From the NCBI GenBank assembly GCA_035634055.1, contig DASQDR010000200.1:1-30310 (forward strand): a stretch of 30,310 nucleotides of DNA. Direction: 5' to 3'. Both the position numbers and the translations under genes were made by a program. Positions 8,964 through 17,275 of this stretch are shown here, piece after piece. Position 1 is the first letter of the stretch. Each line of letters begins with the position of its first letter. Origin of the DNA: JAICTV01 sp035634055. Its GTDB lineage: Bacteria > Planctomycetota > Phycisphaerae > Tepidisphaerales > Tepidisphaeraceae. The notes beneath the pieces were generated by a model. The model had not been told where the DNA came from and did no database searches. It saw only the letters and a list, made by a program, of their open reading frames with translations.

Positions 8964-10361
8964 ATGAGCGACCCCGCGCCCGCGCCGCCGACGTCATCCG
9001 CTGCCCTCACCGCGTCCCCCCTCACCGCGGCGCCGGATCGGGTCGCGCAGGCCACGCCGGCGGATTTATCCGCCAGCGCTTCGCACGGCGGCGGCGGCGG
9101 CGGCCGCAGCGGCGGCGGTTACACCGGCACCGAGAAGTGGCTCGTCCTCGCCGCCGCCTTCCTCGGGTGGATGTTCGACGGGTTGGAGATGGGCATCTTC
9201 CCGCAGATCGCGCGCAGCGCGCTCAACCGCGACATGCTCGGCCTCGACGCCTCCACCGCCGCCGCCGTGGTCGAGGACACGATCAAGTGGTGGCACCAGA
9301 TCATCGATGCTTGCTTCCTCTTCGGCGCCGCCGCCGGCGGATTGATCTTCGGCTGGATGGGCGACCGCGTCGGCCGCGTCAAGGCGATGGCCTTCGCCAT
9401 CCTGGTCTACTCCGGCTTCACCGGGCTGCTCTACTTCGTGCAGTCGCCCGGGCAGATCGCCGCCCTGCGCTTCGTCGCCGCCGTCGGCATGGGCGGCGAG
9501 TGGGCCCTTGGGGTCGCGCTGGTGATGGAAGTGTGGGACGCGAAGTATCGCCCGCTGCTGGCCGGCATGATCGGGGCGGCGGCCAACGTCGGCTTCGTCA
9601 TCGTGGGGCTGATCGGCGCGGTCATCAAGGTGGACCAGACCAACTGGCGCGTGTTCGCCATCGTCGGCGCCGCCCCCGCGCTGCTCACGTTCCTCATCCG
9701 CCTGTTCGTCCCCGAATCCCACGCGTGGAAGGCGACGCAAAAGGTCAAACCCTCTCGGCCGCTGTCGGAGTTGTTCGGCGACCGCAAGCTGGCGGTGGCG
9801 GCGGCGCTGGCGATCGCCTTCGCGTCGGTCGCGCTGCTCGGCACGTGGGGCGCGGTGCAGAAGATCCCCTCGTGGGTCGGCGCGCCCGGCTTCCCGGGTC
9901 AGACCAAGGCCGCCCAGGGCAACACACAGATGGCGCTGGGGCTCGGCGCGATCGTCGGCTGCATGATTGCGCCGCTGGTGGCGGCGTGGCTCAACCGGCG
10001 GGTCGCCTACTTCCTGCTCTGCGTCGGCTCGCTGGCCGCGTGCCAGTACCTCTTCCGCGCCGAGCACGTGTACGGCCTGAACTTCCTGGTCACCGCCTTC
10101 TTCGTCGGCGCGGTGACGGCCGCGGTCTACGGCTGGCTGCCGCTCTACCTGCCCGAACTGTTCCCGACGCGCGTGCGCGCGACGGCGCAGGGGATCGCCT
10201 TCAACTTCGGCCGCATCCTCGCCGGCGCGGGCGCGATCTGGGGCGGCACGATCGGCGGGAGCTACGCGAAGATGGGGGCGATCGTGTCGCTGGTCTACGC
10301 CCTGGGGATGGTCCTGATCTGGCTCGCGCCCGAGACCAAGGGCCGCCCGCTGCCGGAGTGA
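8964..10361 (+). CDS. Major facilitator superfamily transporter
   Basis: A 465-residue inner-membrane secondary transporter with about 12 hydrophobic segments. The first 52 residues are a cytoplasmic Ala/Pro/Gly-rich stretch with a Gly6 run. The first membrane segment begins near residue 58 (EKWLVLAAAFLGWMFDGLEM). The MFS loop 2-3 signature GDRVGRVK is at 133-140, and the C-terminus ends in PETKGRPLPE, typical of the sugar or carboxylate:proton symporter branch. I chose the ATG at 8964 because the N-terminal extension to 8844 is Arg/Cys-rich with no signal. TACGTT (8944-8949) is a weak -10 candidate. The stop codon is 33 nt from the next gene, so the two are probably co-transcribed. The substrate cannot be determined. 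Confidence 0.9.
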   Translation: MSDPAPAPPTSSAALTASPLTAAPDRVAQATPADLSASASHGGGGGGRSGGGYTGTEKWLVLAAAFLGWMFDGLEMGIFPQIARSALNRDMLGLDASTAAAVVEDTIKWWHQIIDACFLFGAAAGGLIFGWMGDRVGRVKAMAFAILVYSGFTGLLYFVQSPGQIAALRFVAAVGMGGEWALGVALVMEVWDAKYRPLLAGMIGAAANVGFVIVGLIGAVIKVDQTNWRVFAIVGAAPALLTFLIRLFVPESHAWKATQKVKPSRPLSELFGDRKLAVAAALAIAFASVALLGTWGAVQKIPSWVGAPGFPGQTKAAQGNTQMALGLGAIVGCMIAPLVAAWLNRRVAYFLLCVGSLAACQYLFRAEHVYGLNFLVTAFFVGAVTAAVYGWLPLYLPELFPTRVRATAQGIAFNFGRILAGAGAIWGGTIGGSYAKMGAIVSLVYALGMVLIWLAPETKGRPLPE

Positions 10362-10394
10362 CGCTGGCGCTGCCGCCCGCCGAGGGAGAATTTC

Positions 10395-11651
10395 ATGCCA
10401 GACGTACCTGACGCATCGCTGGAAGCCGAAAGGCAGCGCCTCAAGTCGCTGAAGCTCGGCCCCGCCGACTTCCAGCGCGAGCTGGGCGACGCCTGCTACC
10501 AGCGCGGCCACGTCGCGCAGGCGGCGGAGGCGTACCGCAAGGCGATCGCCCACAACCCGAAGCACGTGGCGGCGCTGTGCAACCTCGGGGCGGCGCTGGT
10601 GCAGCTCAAGCGTTTCGACGAGGCGGCCGACGCCTGCCGCCGCGCCGCGGCGCTGCGCCCCGACGCCGCCACCTACGCCAACCTCGCCGCCGCGCTGTCG
10701 ATGCTCGACAAGCTCGACGAGGCGACCGCCGCCTGTGACACCGCGCTGGCGCTGGACCCGCGCTGCTCCACGGCGCTGACGAACCTGGGCGGGCTGCTCA
10801 ACCGCCTGGGCGATTACCGTCAGGCGGAGGCGCGCTTCCGACGGTCGCTGGCGATCGACCCGCGCGACGCCAGCGCGCTGCACGGGCTGGGCTTCGCGCT
10901 CGACCGCACCGGCGACCGCGCCGGCGCCGTCGCGGCGATGGAGGCGGCCCTGGCGGTGCGCGAGGAACCGGCGTGGCGCTTCGAGGTGGAGGCGATGAAG
11001 GGATCGGCCGCGCCGGCGTCGCCGCCCGCGGAGTACGTGACCGCCCTGTTCGACCAATCCGCCGCGACTTTTGACCAGGCGCTCAAGGAGCTCGGCTATG
11101 TCATCCCGGGCGAGGTCCTGCGCGCCGTCACCGCGGTTCGCAGCGATGGCGGCGGTGCCGGCGGTTGGGACGTCATCGACCTTGGCTGCGGGACCGGCCT
11201 CTCGGGCGAAGCCTTCCGCCCGCTGGCGCACCGGCTGGTCGGCGTCGACCTCTCGCCCAAGATGGTCGCCCTTGCGCGACAGCGCGGGATCTACGACGAG
11301 CTTCACGTCGGCGACATGCTGCGGCACCTGGACTCGCCCGAACGCTACGACCTGGTGCTCGCGTGCGACGTCTTCATTTACGTCGGCGATCTGTCCGGCA
11401 CCTTCGCGGCCGCGGCGAAGGCGCTGCGCCGGGGCGGGTTGTTCGCGTTCTCCGTCGAGGCCGACGACGGTGATGCCTTCTGCCTCCGCCCCGACACCCG
11501 CCGGTACGCGCACTCTGAACCGTACCTGCGCGACTTGGCGGCGCAACACGGGATGCGGGTGGATTCAATCACGCGCTCGACGCTCCGCCGCGAGGGCGGG
11601 AACGACGTGACGGGGATGATCGCGGTGTTAGCCGCGGCGGCCGGGGCGTGA
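10395..11651 (+). CDS. TPR-repeat SAM-dependent methyltransferase
   Basis: A 418-residue cytoplasmic protein fusing tetratricopeptide repeats to a class I methyltransferase. Residues about 25-190 contain about five TPR units (for example AAEAYRKAIAHNPKHVAALC). A linker (YVTALFDQSAATFDQALKEL, 214-233) of the kind seen before such methyltransferase domains follows. Motif I is VIDLGCGTG (260-268), the acidic residue of motif II is in LVGVDLSPKM, and YDLVLACDVFIYVGD is the motif IV region. The start has GGGAG 6 nt upstream of ATG 10395. It is the second gene after the MFS transporter. The TPR part suggests a protein substrate or partner, which is inference; the methyl acceptor is unknown. Confidence 0.9.
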   Translation: MPDVPDASLEAERQRLKSLKLGPADFQRELGDACYQRGHVAQAAEAYRKAIAHNPKHVAALCNLGAALVQLKRFDEAADACRRAAALRPDAATYANLAAALSMLDKLDEATAACDTALALDPRCSTALTNLGGLLNRLGDYRQAEARFRRSLAIDPRDASALHGLGFALDRTGDRAGAVAAMEAALAVREEPAWRFEVEAMKGSAAPASPPAEYVTALFDQSAATFDQALKELGYVIPGEVLRAVTAVRSDGGGAGGWDVIDLGCGTGLSGEAFRPLAHRLVGVDLSPKMVALARQRGIYDELHVGDMLRHLDSPERYDLVLACDVFIYVGDLSGTFAAAAKALRRGGLFAFSVEADDGDAFCLRPDTRRYAHSEPYLRDLAAQHGMRVDSITRSTLRREGGNDVTGMIAVLAAAAGA

Positions 11652-11759
11652 GCGCTGCGCGCTGACCACAAAGTGGCAGGGCCAAGAGTGGCCACGTGGG
11701 ACGCCATGCCTCGTGCACACGGCGCGGCACGCCCGAACCTTGGGCGGCGGCGGCAGCGC

Positions 11760-11798
11760 AAAAAAAGGCGGCGGCCCCGGTACAAGCGAGCCGCCGCC
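11760..11798 (-). terminator. Rho-independent terminator of the YegP-family gene
   Basis: On the minus strand GGCGGCGG (11798-11791) pairs with CCGCCGCC (11774-11767) across a 16-nt loop and is followed directly by seven T residues (11766-11760). It starts 28 nt after the stop codon at 11827. It is the clearest intrinsic terminator in the window. Confidence 0.85.
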
Positions 11799-11826
11799 TC
11801 TTCACGTGGAAAACGGTAAAACGCGA

Positions 11827-12057
11827 TTATGCGGTGCACGAGCAGCCGCACTTGCCGGCGCCGGCGGGAGCGGGGGCGGTGCAGGCGTCCTCGACGGCGG
11901 CGGCGGTGGTCTGGGTCTTGACCGCCTCGATGCCGCGGAGGGCGTCGGACTTGGCTCGGTACCCCTCGCCGCTGGTGGCGATGATCTGCCCGTTGGCGGC
12001 GCGGAGGCGCCAGCGGTACTCGCCGGACTTGTCCTGGAAGATCTGGAACTTACCCAT
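11827..12057 (-). CDS. YegP/DUF1508-family small protein with Cys-rich tail
   Basis: A 76-residue protein. Residues 1-47 form a single DUF1508 (YegP) unit: GKFQIFQDKSGEYRWRLRA, then NGQIIATSGEGYRAKSDAL and RGIEAVK. Family members are small beta-rich proteins of unclear role that occur as one or two tandem units. The remainder is an Ala-rich tail ending KCGCSCTA, a CxCxC cluster that is not part of the usual fold and could bind metal or be redox-active (inference). ATG 12057 has AAGGAG (12068-12073) 10 nt upstream. The gene stands alone, with its own terminator downstream. A longer open frame upstream is Arg/Ser-rich and unsupported. Family call is good; function unknown. Confidence 0.88.
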   Translation of the reverse strand: MGKFQIFQDKSGEYRWRLRAANGQIIATSGEGYRAKSDALRGIEAVKTQTTAAAVEDACTAPAPAGAGKCGCSCTA

Positions 12058-12421
12058 GCTCGATCGACTCCTTCCCGTGATCCCCCCCGCTCTCGGCGGC
12101 GCGCGTCGTCGGTGTGGCCTGGCGGACGCCCGCGCTGACGGCGGAGGGTTGCGGGTTGTGCGTGGCCTCGGCCGGACCGGGCGATCGCCGGGAGACGTCC
12201 CCGGCGGAACTCGGATGGGCCGGCAGGACTTTCGTCGGAACGTTAGGGCAACGGCTTGAGGTGCGCGATCAATTGTGTCGCGGCCACGCGCGACGCCACC
12301 GCTGCGGCGTGGCCGGACGGAAATGGTCGAGCCGCGGGACCGGGTGGCCCGATAAACAAAGTGTGATCGTCGCGCGCGGGCGCGCCGCCTGGTTCTGCTT
12401 TGTCCTTCGCCGGTCGCCGTC
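12058..12421. other. Divergent YegP / glycosyltransferase intergenic region
   Basis: About 360 nt with no supported gene. The notable element is a perfect 9-bp inverted repeat at 12281-12315, annotated separately. No clear sigma-70 promoter is visible for either flanking gene, and no Shine-Dalgarno sequence precedes ATG 12422. Confidence 0.45.
12281..12315. repeat. 9-bp perfect inverted repeat between divergent genes
   Basis: CGGCCACGC (12281-12289) and GCGTGGCCG (12307-12315) are exact reverse complements separated by 17 nt. The repeat lies about 105 nt upstream of the glycosyltransferase start and about 225 nt from the YegP start. It could be a regulator site or an RNA hairpin, but a stem like this can occur by chance in such GC-rich DNA. 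Confidence 0.35.
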
Positions 12422-14245
12422 ATGACACAAACCGCCCTGCCGCTCGCCGCTTCGCCGTCGCCGCTTTCCCTGATGAATCCGATCGCGCCCGCCGCGGCGC
12501 AGCAGGAGCTGCCGGCGTGGCTCGGGCGGCTCGGGCGGTCGCCGCGGGTGATCGTTGCCCTGGCGTGTCTGCTGTTGCTCGTGCCGTTCCTCTCTAAGCC
12601 GCTGCACATCGACGACCCGATGTACGTCTGGGCCGCCGAGCAGATCCGGCAGAACCCGCTCGACCCGTACGGCTTCGCCGTCAATTGGCAGGCGGAGCTG
12701 GTGCCGATGGCGCACGAGATGAAGAACCCGCCGCTGGTCTGCTACTACCTCGCGGCGGCGATGGGGGTGCTCGGCACGGGCGAGGCGGCGCTGCACGCGG
12801 CCATGCTGCTGCCGGCGCTGGGGCTGGTCCTGGGGACGTACCAGCTCGCCAAGGAGTTGGGTGTCCGCCCGCTGCTGGCGGCCGGGGCGACGCTGGCGAC
12901 GCCGGTCTTCCTGCTGTCGGCGGCTTCGATCATGTCCGACATCCCGATGGTCTGCGCCTACGTCTGGGCCGCGTGGTTCTGGGTGGCGGGAACGCGCTGG
13001 GCCCGGCCTTGGATGCTCTGGGTGGCGGCGCTGCTCGTCGCCGCGAGCACGCTTACGAAGTATTTCGGCATTACGCTGTTTCCGCTGCTGATCGCCTACT
13101 CGCTGGTGCGCACGCGCCGGCCGGGCGCATGGCTGCTGCCGCTGCTGCTGCCGGCGGCGATCCTGGCGGCGTACCAGCTCTGGACCAGGCGGCTCTACGG
13201 GCAGGGGCTGCTCTTCGACGCCGCCGGCTACGCCACCGGCATGCGCTGGAACGACGGGCCGGTGGCGATCCTCCGGCCGATCCTCACGGGGCTCTCCTTC
13301 ACCGGCGGGTGCTGCGCCAGCGTGGCGCTGCTGGCGGCGCCGCGCGCCGGGCGGGGCGTGCTGCTGGCGGCCGCGGGCGTTGCGCTGCTCATCGGCATCG
13401 GCGTCATCGCATTGAACCCTTACGCGGAATACCTGGTCGTGAACGACGCGCCCGGCGGTCGCCCGCGCGTCGGCTACGCGGCGCAGATCGCGCTGTGGGC
13501 GACGCTGGGGCTCGGCGTGATGGCGCTGGCGGCGGGCGAACTGTGGCGCGCGTGGCGGCGGGTCGATGCGGAATCCGCGCTGCTGGGGCTCTGGATCGTC
13601 GGCACCTTTTGCTTCGCCGTCTTCGTCAACTGGAACGTCGCCGGGCGCTCGATCCTGCCGATGGCGCCCGCCGCGGCGATCGTCGCGGCGCGGGCGTGGA
13701 GCCGTCGCGACGAGAGCCGAGCGGCATCGGAAGATCCGAGCATCGAAGCCGCCCGCGAGCGATCTTGCGAACCGTGCCGCGCCGGGTGGGTGCCGTGGGT
13801 CGCGATCGCGCCGGCGCTGGTCGTCGCCGTCGTCGTCACCTACGCCGACGCGCGACTCGCGGTCACGGCCCGCGACGCGGCCAACGAGATCCACGAGGGG
13901 CTGGCCGAGTCCAAGCCGAAAGTTTACTTCTGCGGGCACTGGGGCTTCCAGCAGTACATGCAGCAGTGGGGCTACCAGCCGTTCGACAAGTACGTGACCA
14001 ACCTCGACCCCGGCGACGTCTACGTCGTGCCGGAGAACACCAGCCGCCGCATCGCCCTGCCGCCGGGCAGCACCGAGACGCTGGCGATCGTGCGCCACCG
14101 CCCGGCGCGGTGGGTCAGCACCATGGGCGAAAAGATTGGCGCCGGCTTCTACTCCGAGTTCTGGGGCCCGCTGCCGTTCGCGTTCGGAAAGGTGCCCAGC
14201 GAGAAGTACACCGTGCAGTTGGTCAAGGCGAAGCTGCATCACTAG
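12422..14245 (+). CDS. GT-C family membrane glycosyltransferase (PMT/ArnT-like)
   Basis: A 607-residue integral membrane protein, probably transferring a sugar from a lipid-phosphate donor to an acceptor on the outer face of the membrane. After a 40-residue cytoplasmic N-terminus and the first membrane helix comes HIDDPMYVWAAEQI, with Asp64-Asp65 in the first periplasmic loop, the conserved acidic site of GT-C enzymes. About ten more hydrophobic segments follow to about residue 470, then a soluble C-terminal part of about 130 residues. ATG 12422 is chosen as the longest frame; ATG 12473 (MNPIAP) is equally possible and neither has a Shine-Dalgarno sequence. It is convergent with mutS. Donor and acceptor are unknown; a role in cell-surface glycosylation is inference. 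Confidence 0.85.
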   Translation: MTQTALPLAASPSPLSLMNPIAPAAAQQELPAWLGRLGRSPRVIVALACLLLLVPFLSKPLHIDDPMYVWAAEQIRQNPLDPYGFAVNWQAELVPMAHEMKNPPLVCYYLAAAMGVLGTGEAALHAAMLLPALGLVLGTYQLAKELGVRPLLAAGATLATPVFLLSAASIMSDIPMVCAYVWAAWFWVAGTRWARPWMLWVAALLVAASTLTKYFGITLFPLLIAYSLVRTRRPGAWLLPLLLPAAILAAYQLWTRRLYGQGLLFDAAGYATGMRWNDGPVAILRPILTGLSFTGGCCASVALLAAPRAGRGVLLAAAGVALLIGIGVIALNPYAEYLVVNDAPGGRPRVGYAAQIALWATLGLGVMALAAGELWRAWRRVDAESALLGLWIVGTFCFAVFVNWNVAGRSILPMAPAAAIVAARAWSRRDESRAASEDPSIEAARERSCEPCRAGWVPWVAIAPALVVAVVVTYADARLAVTARDAANEIHEGLAESKPKVYFCGHWGFQQYMQQWGYQPFDKYVTNLDPGDVYVVPENTSRRIALPPGSTETLAIVRHRPARWVSTMGEKIGAGFYSEFWGPLPFAFGKVPSEKYTVQLVKAKLHH

Positions 14246-14268
14246 CGCAGCGACAGGACCTGAACAAG

Positions 14269-14389
14269 GCGGGCGGCGCGGGCGGCGCGCTCCAGGCGAG
14301 CGTCGCAAACGACGCGAATGGCGCCCATGAGGCGAGCGTCCGCAAAACGCGCGGGCGGCGCGGGCGGCGCGGGCGGCGCGGGCGGCGCG
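14269..14389. repeat. 9-bp GCGGGCGGC tandem repeats with a duplicated spacer
   Basis: Between convergent stop codons lie two arrays of the unit GCGGGCGGC: two copies at 14269-14286 and about 4.3 copies at 14351-14389. Between them, AGGCGAGCGTC followed by GCAAACG (about 14294-14311) recurs nearly unchanged at about 14331-14348 (with CGCAAAACG). The same 9-bp unit appears in frame inside the ABC permease gene at 21100-21126, and as GCGGGCGAC near the right edge. Confidence 0.75.
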
Positions 14390-14397
14390 GCCCGCGG

Positions 14398-17163
14398 CTA
14401 CTTCCCGTACTTTTCCTTCCACTGCCGCAGCAGCTCGAACGCCTGCATGGGCGAGAGCGCCTCGACCTTCGTGCCGGCGAGCTGCGCCAGCAGTTCCTTG
14501 GCGGGGTCGGTAAACAGCGGGAGCTGGTTCTCGTCCAGCGCGGCGGCGGCGGCAGCGGCGCGGTCGCTCTTGCGACTGCGGCTGACCTTGGGGCGGCCGA
14601 CGTGCTGCACGCTCAGCTCGGACAAGAGCTGGCGGGCGCGCTCCAGCACTTCCCTCGGCACGCCCGCCAGGCGGGCGACGTGGATGCCGTAGCTGCGGTC
14701 GGTGCCGCCCTCGACGATGCGGTGCAGGAAGACCACCTGGTCCTCCCACTCGCGCACCGCGACGTTGAGGTTGCGCACGCCGCGGAACCGCTGCGCCAGG
14801 TCGGTCAGCTCGTGGTAGTGCGTGGCGAAGAGCGCGCGGCAGCGAACGTCGCTGGCGACGTGCTCGGCGATCGCCCACGCCAGCGACAGCCCGTCCAGCG
14901 TGCTGGTGCCGCGGCCGATCTCGTCGAGGATCACCAGGCTGCGGTCGGTCGCGTTGTTGAGGATGTTGGCCGTCTCGGTCATCTCGACCATGAAGGTCGA
15001 CTGCCCCGAGTGCAGCTCGTCGCTGGCGCCGATGCGGGTGAACAGGCGGTCCGCCAGACCGATGGTCGCGCTCTTGGCCGGGACGTAGCTGCCGATTTGC
15101 GCCAGCAGCGTGATCAGCGCGACCTGGCGGATGTAGGTGCTCTTGCCCGCCATGTTGGGGCCGGTGATGAGGGCAAGGGTGTCGTCAGCGGCGAAGCGGC
15201 AGTCGTTGGCGACGAACTCGCTGCCGAGCTGCTGCTCGAGCACCGGGTGCTTGCCGTCGACGATCTCCAGCACGCGCTGGTCGGTCACCGTCGGCCGGCA
15301 GTAGCGGCGCTCCTGGGCCAGCAGGGCGAGCGATGACAGCACGTCCACCCGCGCCAGCCCGTATGCCAGCTCCTGGAACGCCGCCACGTGCGGCAGCAGC
15401 GACTGGCGGAGGTTCTCGAACAGCGCCTGCTCCAGCGCGACCGCGCGGTCGTGCGCGCCGAGCGCCTCGGTCTCGAACGACTTCAGCTCCTGCGTGACGT
15501 ACCGCTCGGAATTCGTCGTCGTCTGCTTGCGCGTCCACCCTCCCTGGCCGGCCGGCGCCTTCTCCTTGTGCGCGTTGGTCACCTCGATGTAGTAGCCGAA
15601 GACCTTGTTGTAGCCGATCTTCAGCGACGGGATGCCGGTCTCTGCGACGAGCTTCGCCTGGTACTTGGCGAGCCACTGCCGGCTGCTGGAGCCGATGTTG
15701 CGCAGGCGGTCGAGCTCGGGGTCGAAGCCGTCGGCGATCACGCCGCCGTCGCGCAGGTGCGCCGCGGGCTCGGGCAGGACGGCCGACGCCAGGAAGCTTG
15801 CCTGCTCGGCGCAAAACGCTCTGGACGACGCCAGCTCGGGGGCGATCGCCTCGGCGGCGGGCAGCTCGGCCAGGCGGTCGAGCAGCGCGGGCATCGATTC
15901 CAGGCACTTGCGCAGCGAGGCCAGGTCGCGCGGGTTGGCGCGCGCGACCGCGAGCCGGCCGATGATCCGCTCGACGTCGCAGATGTCGCTCAGCGCCTCG
16001 ACCACCGCCCGCAGCGCGGGCGGCGACTCCAGGAGGGCGGCGATGGCGTTCTGCCGGGCGGCGATGTGCTCGGCGTCGCACAGCGGGTAGCGCAGCCACT
16101 GCCGCAGCAGCCGCCCGCCCATCGACGTGCACGTGCGGTCGATCGCCGACAGCAACGTTCCCTCGGCCCCGCCGGCGCGGATCGTGCGGTCGATCTCCAG
16201 GCTGCGCCAGCTCGCGGGGTCGATGGCGAGGTGGTCCTCCACCACGTGCCGCCGCAACGGGCGGATGTGCGCCAGCCCTGTTTTCTGCGTCTCTTCCAGG
16301 TAGCTCAGCACCGCTGCCGTCGCCAGCACGGCCGGGTCGTCATCGGAGAACCCGAACCCGGCCGCCGTCCGCGCCTGCCACTGCTTGATGATCTGCTCGC
16401 GCGCGTGGTGCGGCGAGAACTGCCACCCCGGGCGGACGGTGACGGCCGCGGCGACGCCGACATTCTTGATGCGCCCGGCGATCTCGTGAGGCTGGCCCGA
16501 CGCGTGCTCCGGGACGAGGATCTCCGCCGGGCGCAGGCGGGCGATCTCGTCCAGCACCTGCCCTTCCGTGCCGCTCATCGCCACGCATGCGCCGGTCGAC
16601 AATTCCACCCACGCCAGCGCCGCGCGGTAGCCGTCGGACTTCGTGACGTTGAACGCGACGGCGGCCAGGAAGTTGTCCGAGCGCCCGTCGAGCAGCGGGT
16701 CGTCGGTCAGCGTGCCGGGCGTCATCAGCCGCACGACCTCCCGCTGGATAACGCCCTTGGCGGTGGCCGGGTCCTCCATCTGCTCGCAGATGGCAACCTT
16801 GTGCCCCGCGGCGATCATCTTGCGCAAGTATCCCTCGACCGCGTGGAACGGCACGCCGGCCATGGGGATCTCGTCGGGCGCACCCTTGTTCCGGCTGGTC
16901 AGCGCAACGCCCAGGGTGCGGGCCGCCTGCTTCGCGTCGTCCCAGAACATCTCGTAGAAGTCGCCCATCCGGAAGAAGAGCACGTACCCGGGGTACTGCT
17001 GCTTGAACTGCTGGTACTGCCGCATCGCCGGCGAAAGCTGCGAAGCGGCGGGCGCGGGGGACGCGGGCGACGCCGGCGCGAGCGCAGGGAAAGGCGCGGC
17101 CACCGACCTGGACGTCGCGGCGGGTTGCTGCTGATCGGGTTCGGCGGGCACGGGACGGCTCAC
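14398..17163 (-). CDS. mutS: DNA mismatch repair ATPase MutS
   Basis: MutS recognises base mismatches and small loops and, with MutL, starts mismatch repair. The 921-residue protein has the mismatch-wedge motif FYE (69-71) in LFFRMGDFYEMF, the connector, lever and clamp domains, Walker A GPNMAGKST (668-676), Walker B LVILDEIGRGTSTLDG and the FATHYHEL switch. All are intact. The start is GTG at 17163 by frame only: residues 1-46 are Pro/Ala/Ser-rich, partly built of 9-bp units encoding ASP or APA triplets, and no Shine-Dalgarno sequence is seen. ATG 17025 (MRQYQQFK) would give a start close to that of typical MutS. No MutL gene lies in the window. It is convergent with the glycosyltransferase and divergent from the EEP-family gene. 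Confidence 0.97.
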   Translation of the reverse strand: MSRPVPAEPDQQQPAATSRSVAAPFPALAPASPASPAPAASQLSPAMRQYQQFKQQYPGYVLFFRMGDFYEMFWDDAKQAARTLGVALTSRNKGAPDEIPMAGVPFHAVEGYLRKMIAAGHKVAICEQMEDPATAKGVIQREVVRLMTPGTLTDDPLLDGRSDNFLAAVAFNVTKSDGYRAALAWVELSTGACVAMSGTEGQVLDEIARLRPAEILVPEHASGQPHEIAGRIKNVGVAAAVTVRPGWQFSPHHAREQIIKQWQARTAAGFGFSDDDPAVLATAAVLSYLEETQKTGLAHIRPLRRHVVEDHLAIDPASWRSLEIDRTIRAGGAEGTLLSAIDRTCTSMGGRLLRQWLRYPLCDAEHIAARQNAIAALLESPPALRAVVEALSDICDVERIIGRLAVARANPRDLASLRKCLESMPALLDRLAELPAAEAIAPELASSRAFCAEQASFLASAVLPEPAAHLRDGGVIADGFDPELDRLRNIGSSSRQWLAKYQAKLVAETGIPSLKIGYNKVFGYYIEVTNAHKEKAPAGQGGWTRKQTTTNSERYVTQELKSFETEALGAHDRAVALEQALFENLRQSLLPHVAAFQELAYGLARVDVLSSLALLAQERRYCRPTVTDQRVLEIVDGKHPVLEQQLGSEFVANDCRFAADDTLALITGPNMAGKSTYIRQVALITLLAQIGSYVPAKSATIGLADRLFTRIGASDELHSGQSTFMVEMTETANILNNATDRSLVILDEIGRGTSTLDGLSLAWAIAEHVASDVRCRALFATHYHELTDLAQRFRGVRNLNVAVREWEDQVVFLHRIVEGGTDRSYGIHVARLAGVPREVLERARQLLSELSVQHVGRPKVSRSRKSDRAAAAAAALDENQLPLFTDPAKELLAQLAGTKVEALSPMQAFELLRQWKEKYGK

Positions 17164-17262
17164 GGCGATAGCCGCGCAAGTTAGGTGTCCGTGCCCCGCC
17201 GGGCAAGCCCTTCACCGGCTTGCGCCACGTTTTCAGCCCGAGGAGTTGCCCTACCCAGCGGC

Positions 17263-17268
17263 TACAAT
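17263..17268 (+). promoter_or_regulatory. TACAAT -10 box, probable leaderless promoter
   Basis: TACAAT ends 7 nt before the ATG at 17276, placing the expected transcription start at or next to the start codon. No Shine-Dalgarno sequence lies between them and no clear -35 box is visible. Confidence 0.5.
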
Positions 17269-17275
17269 CGGCGTC

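Noticed and set aside
9066..11549. Long minus-strand open frame opposite the MFS transporter and methyltransferase genes
   Set aside because: Arg/Ala-rich shadow without domains or start signals; both plus-strand genes are clearly real.
14349..14390. CRISPR-like or rRNA-associated array
   Set aside because: The period is 9 bp with no spacers; it is a simple GC-rich tandem repeat.
12685..15336. Long plus-strand open frame spanning the glycosyltransferase and mutS
   Set aside because: It overlaps two well-supported genes in other frames, is Gly/Arg/Ala-rich, and is kept open only by high G+C.
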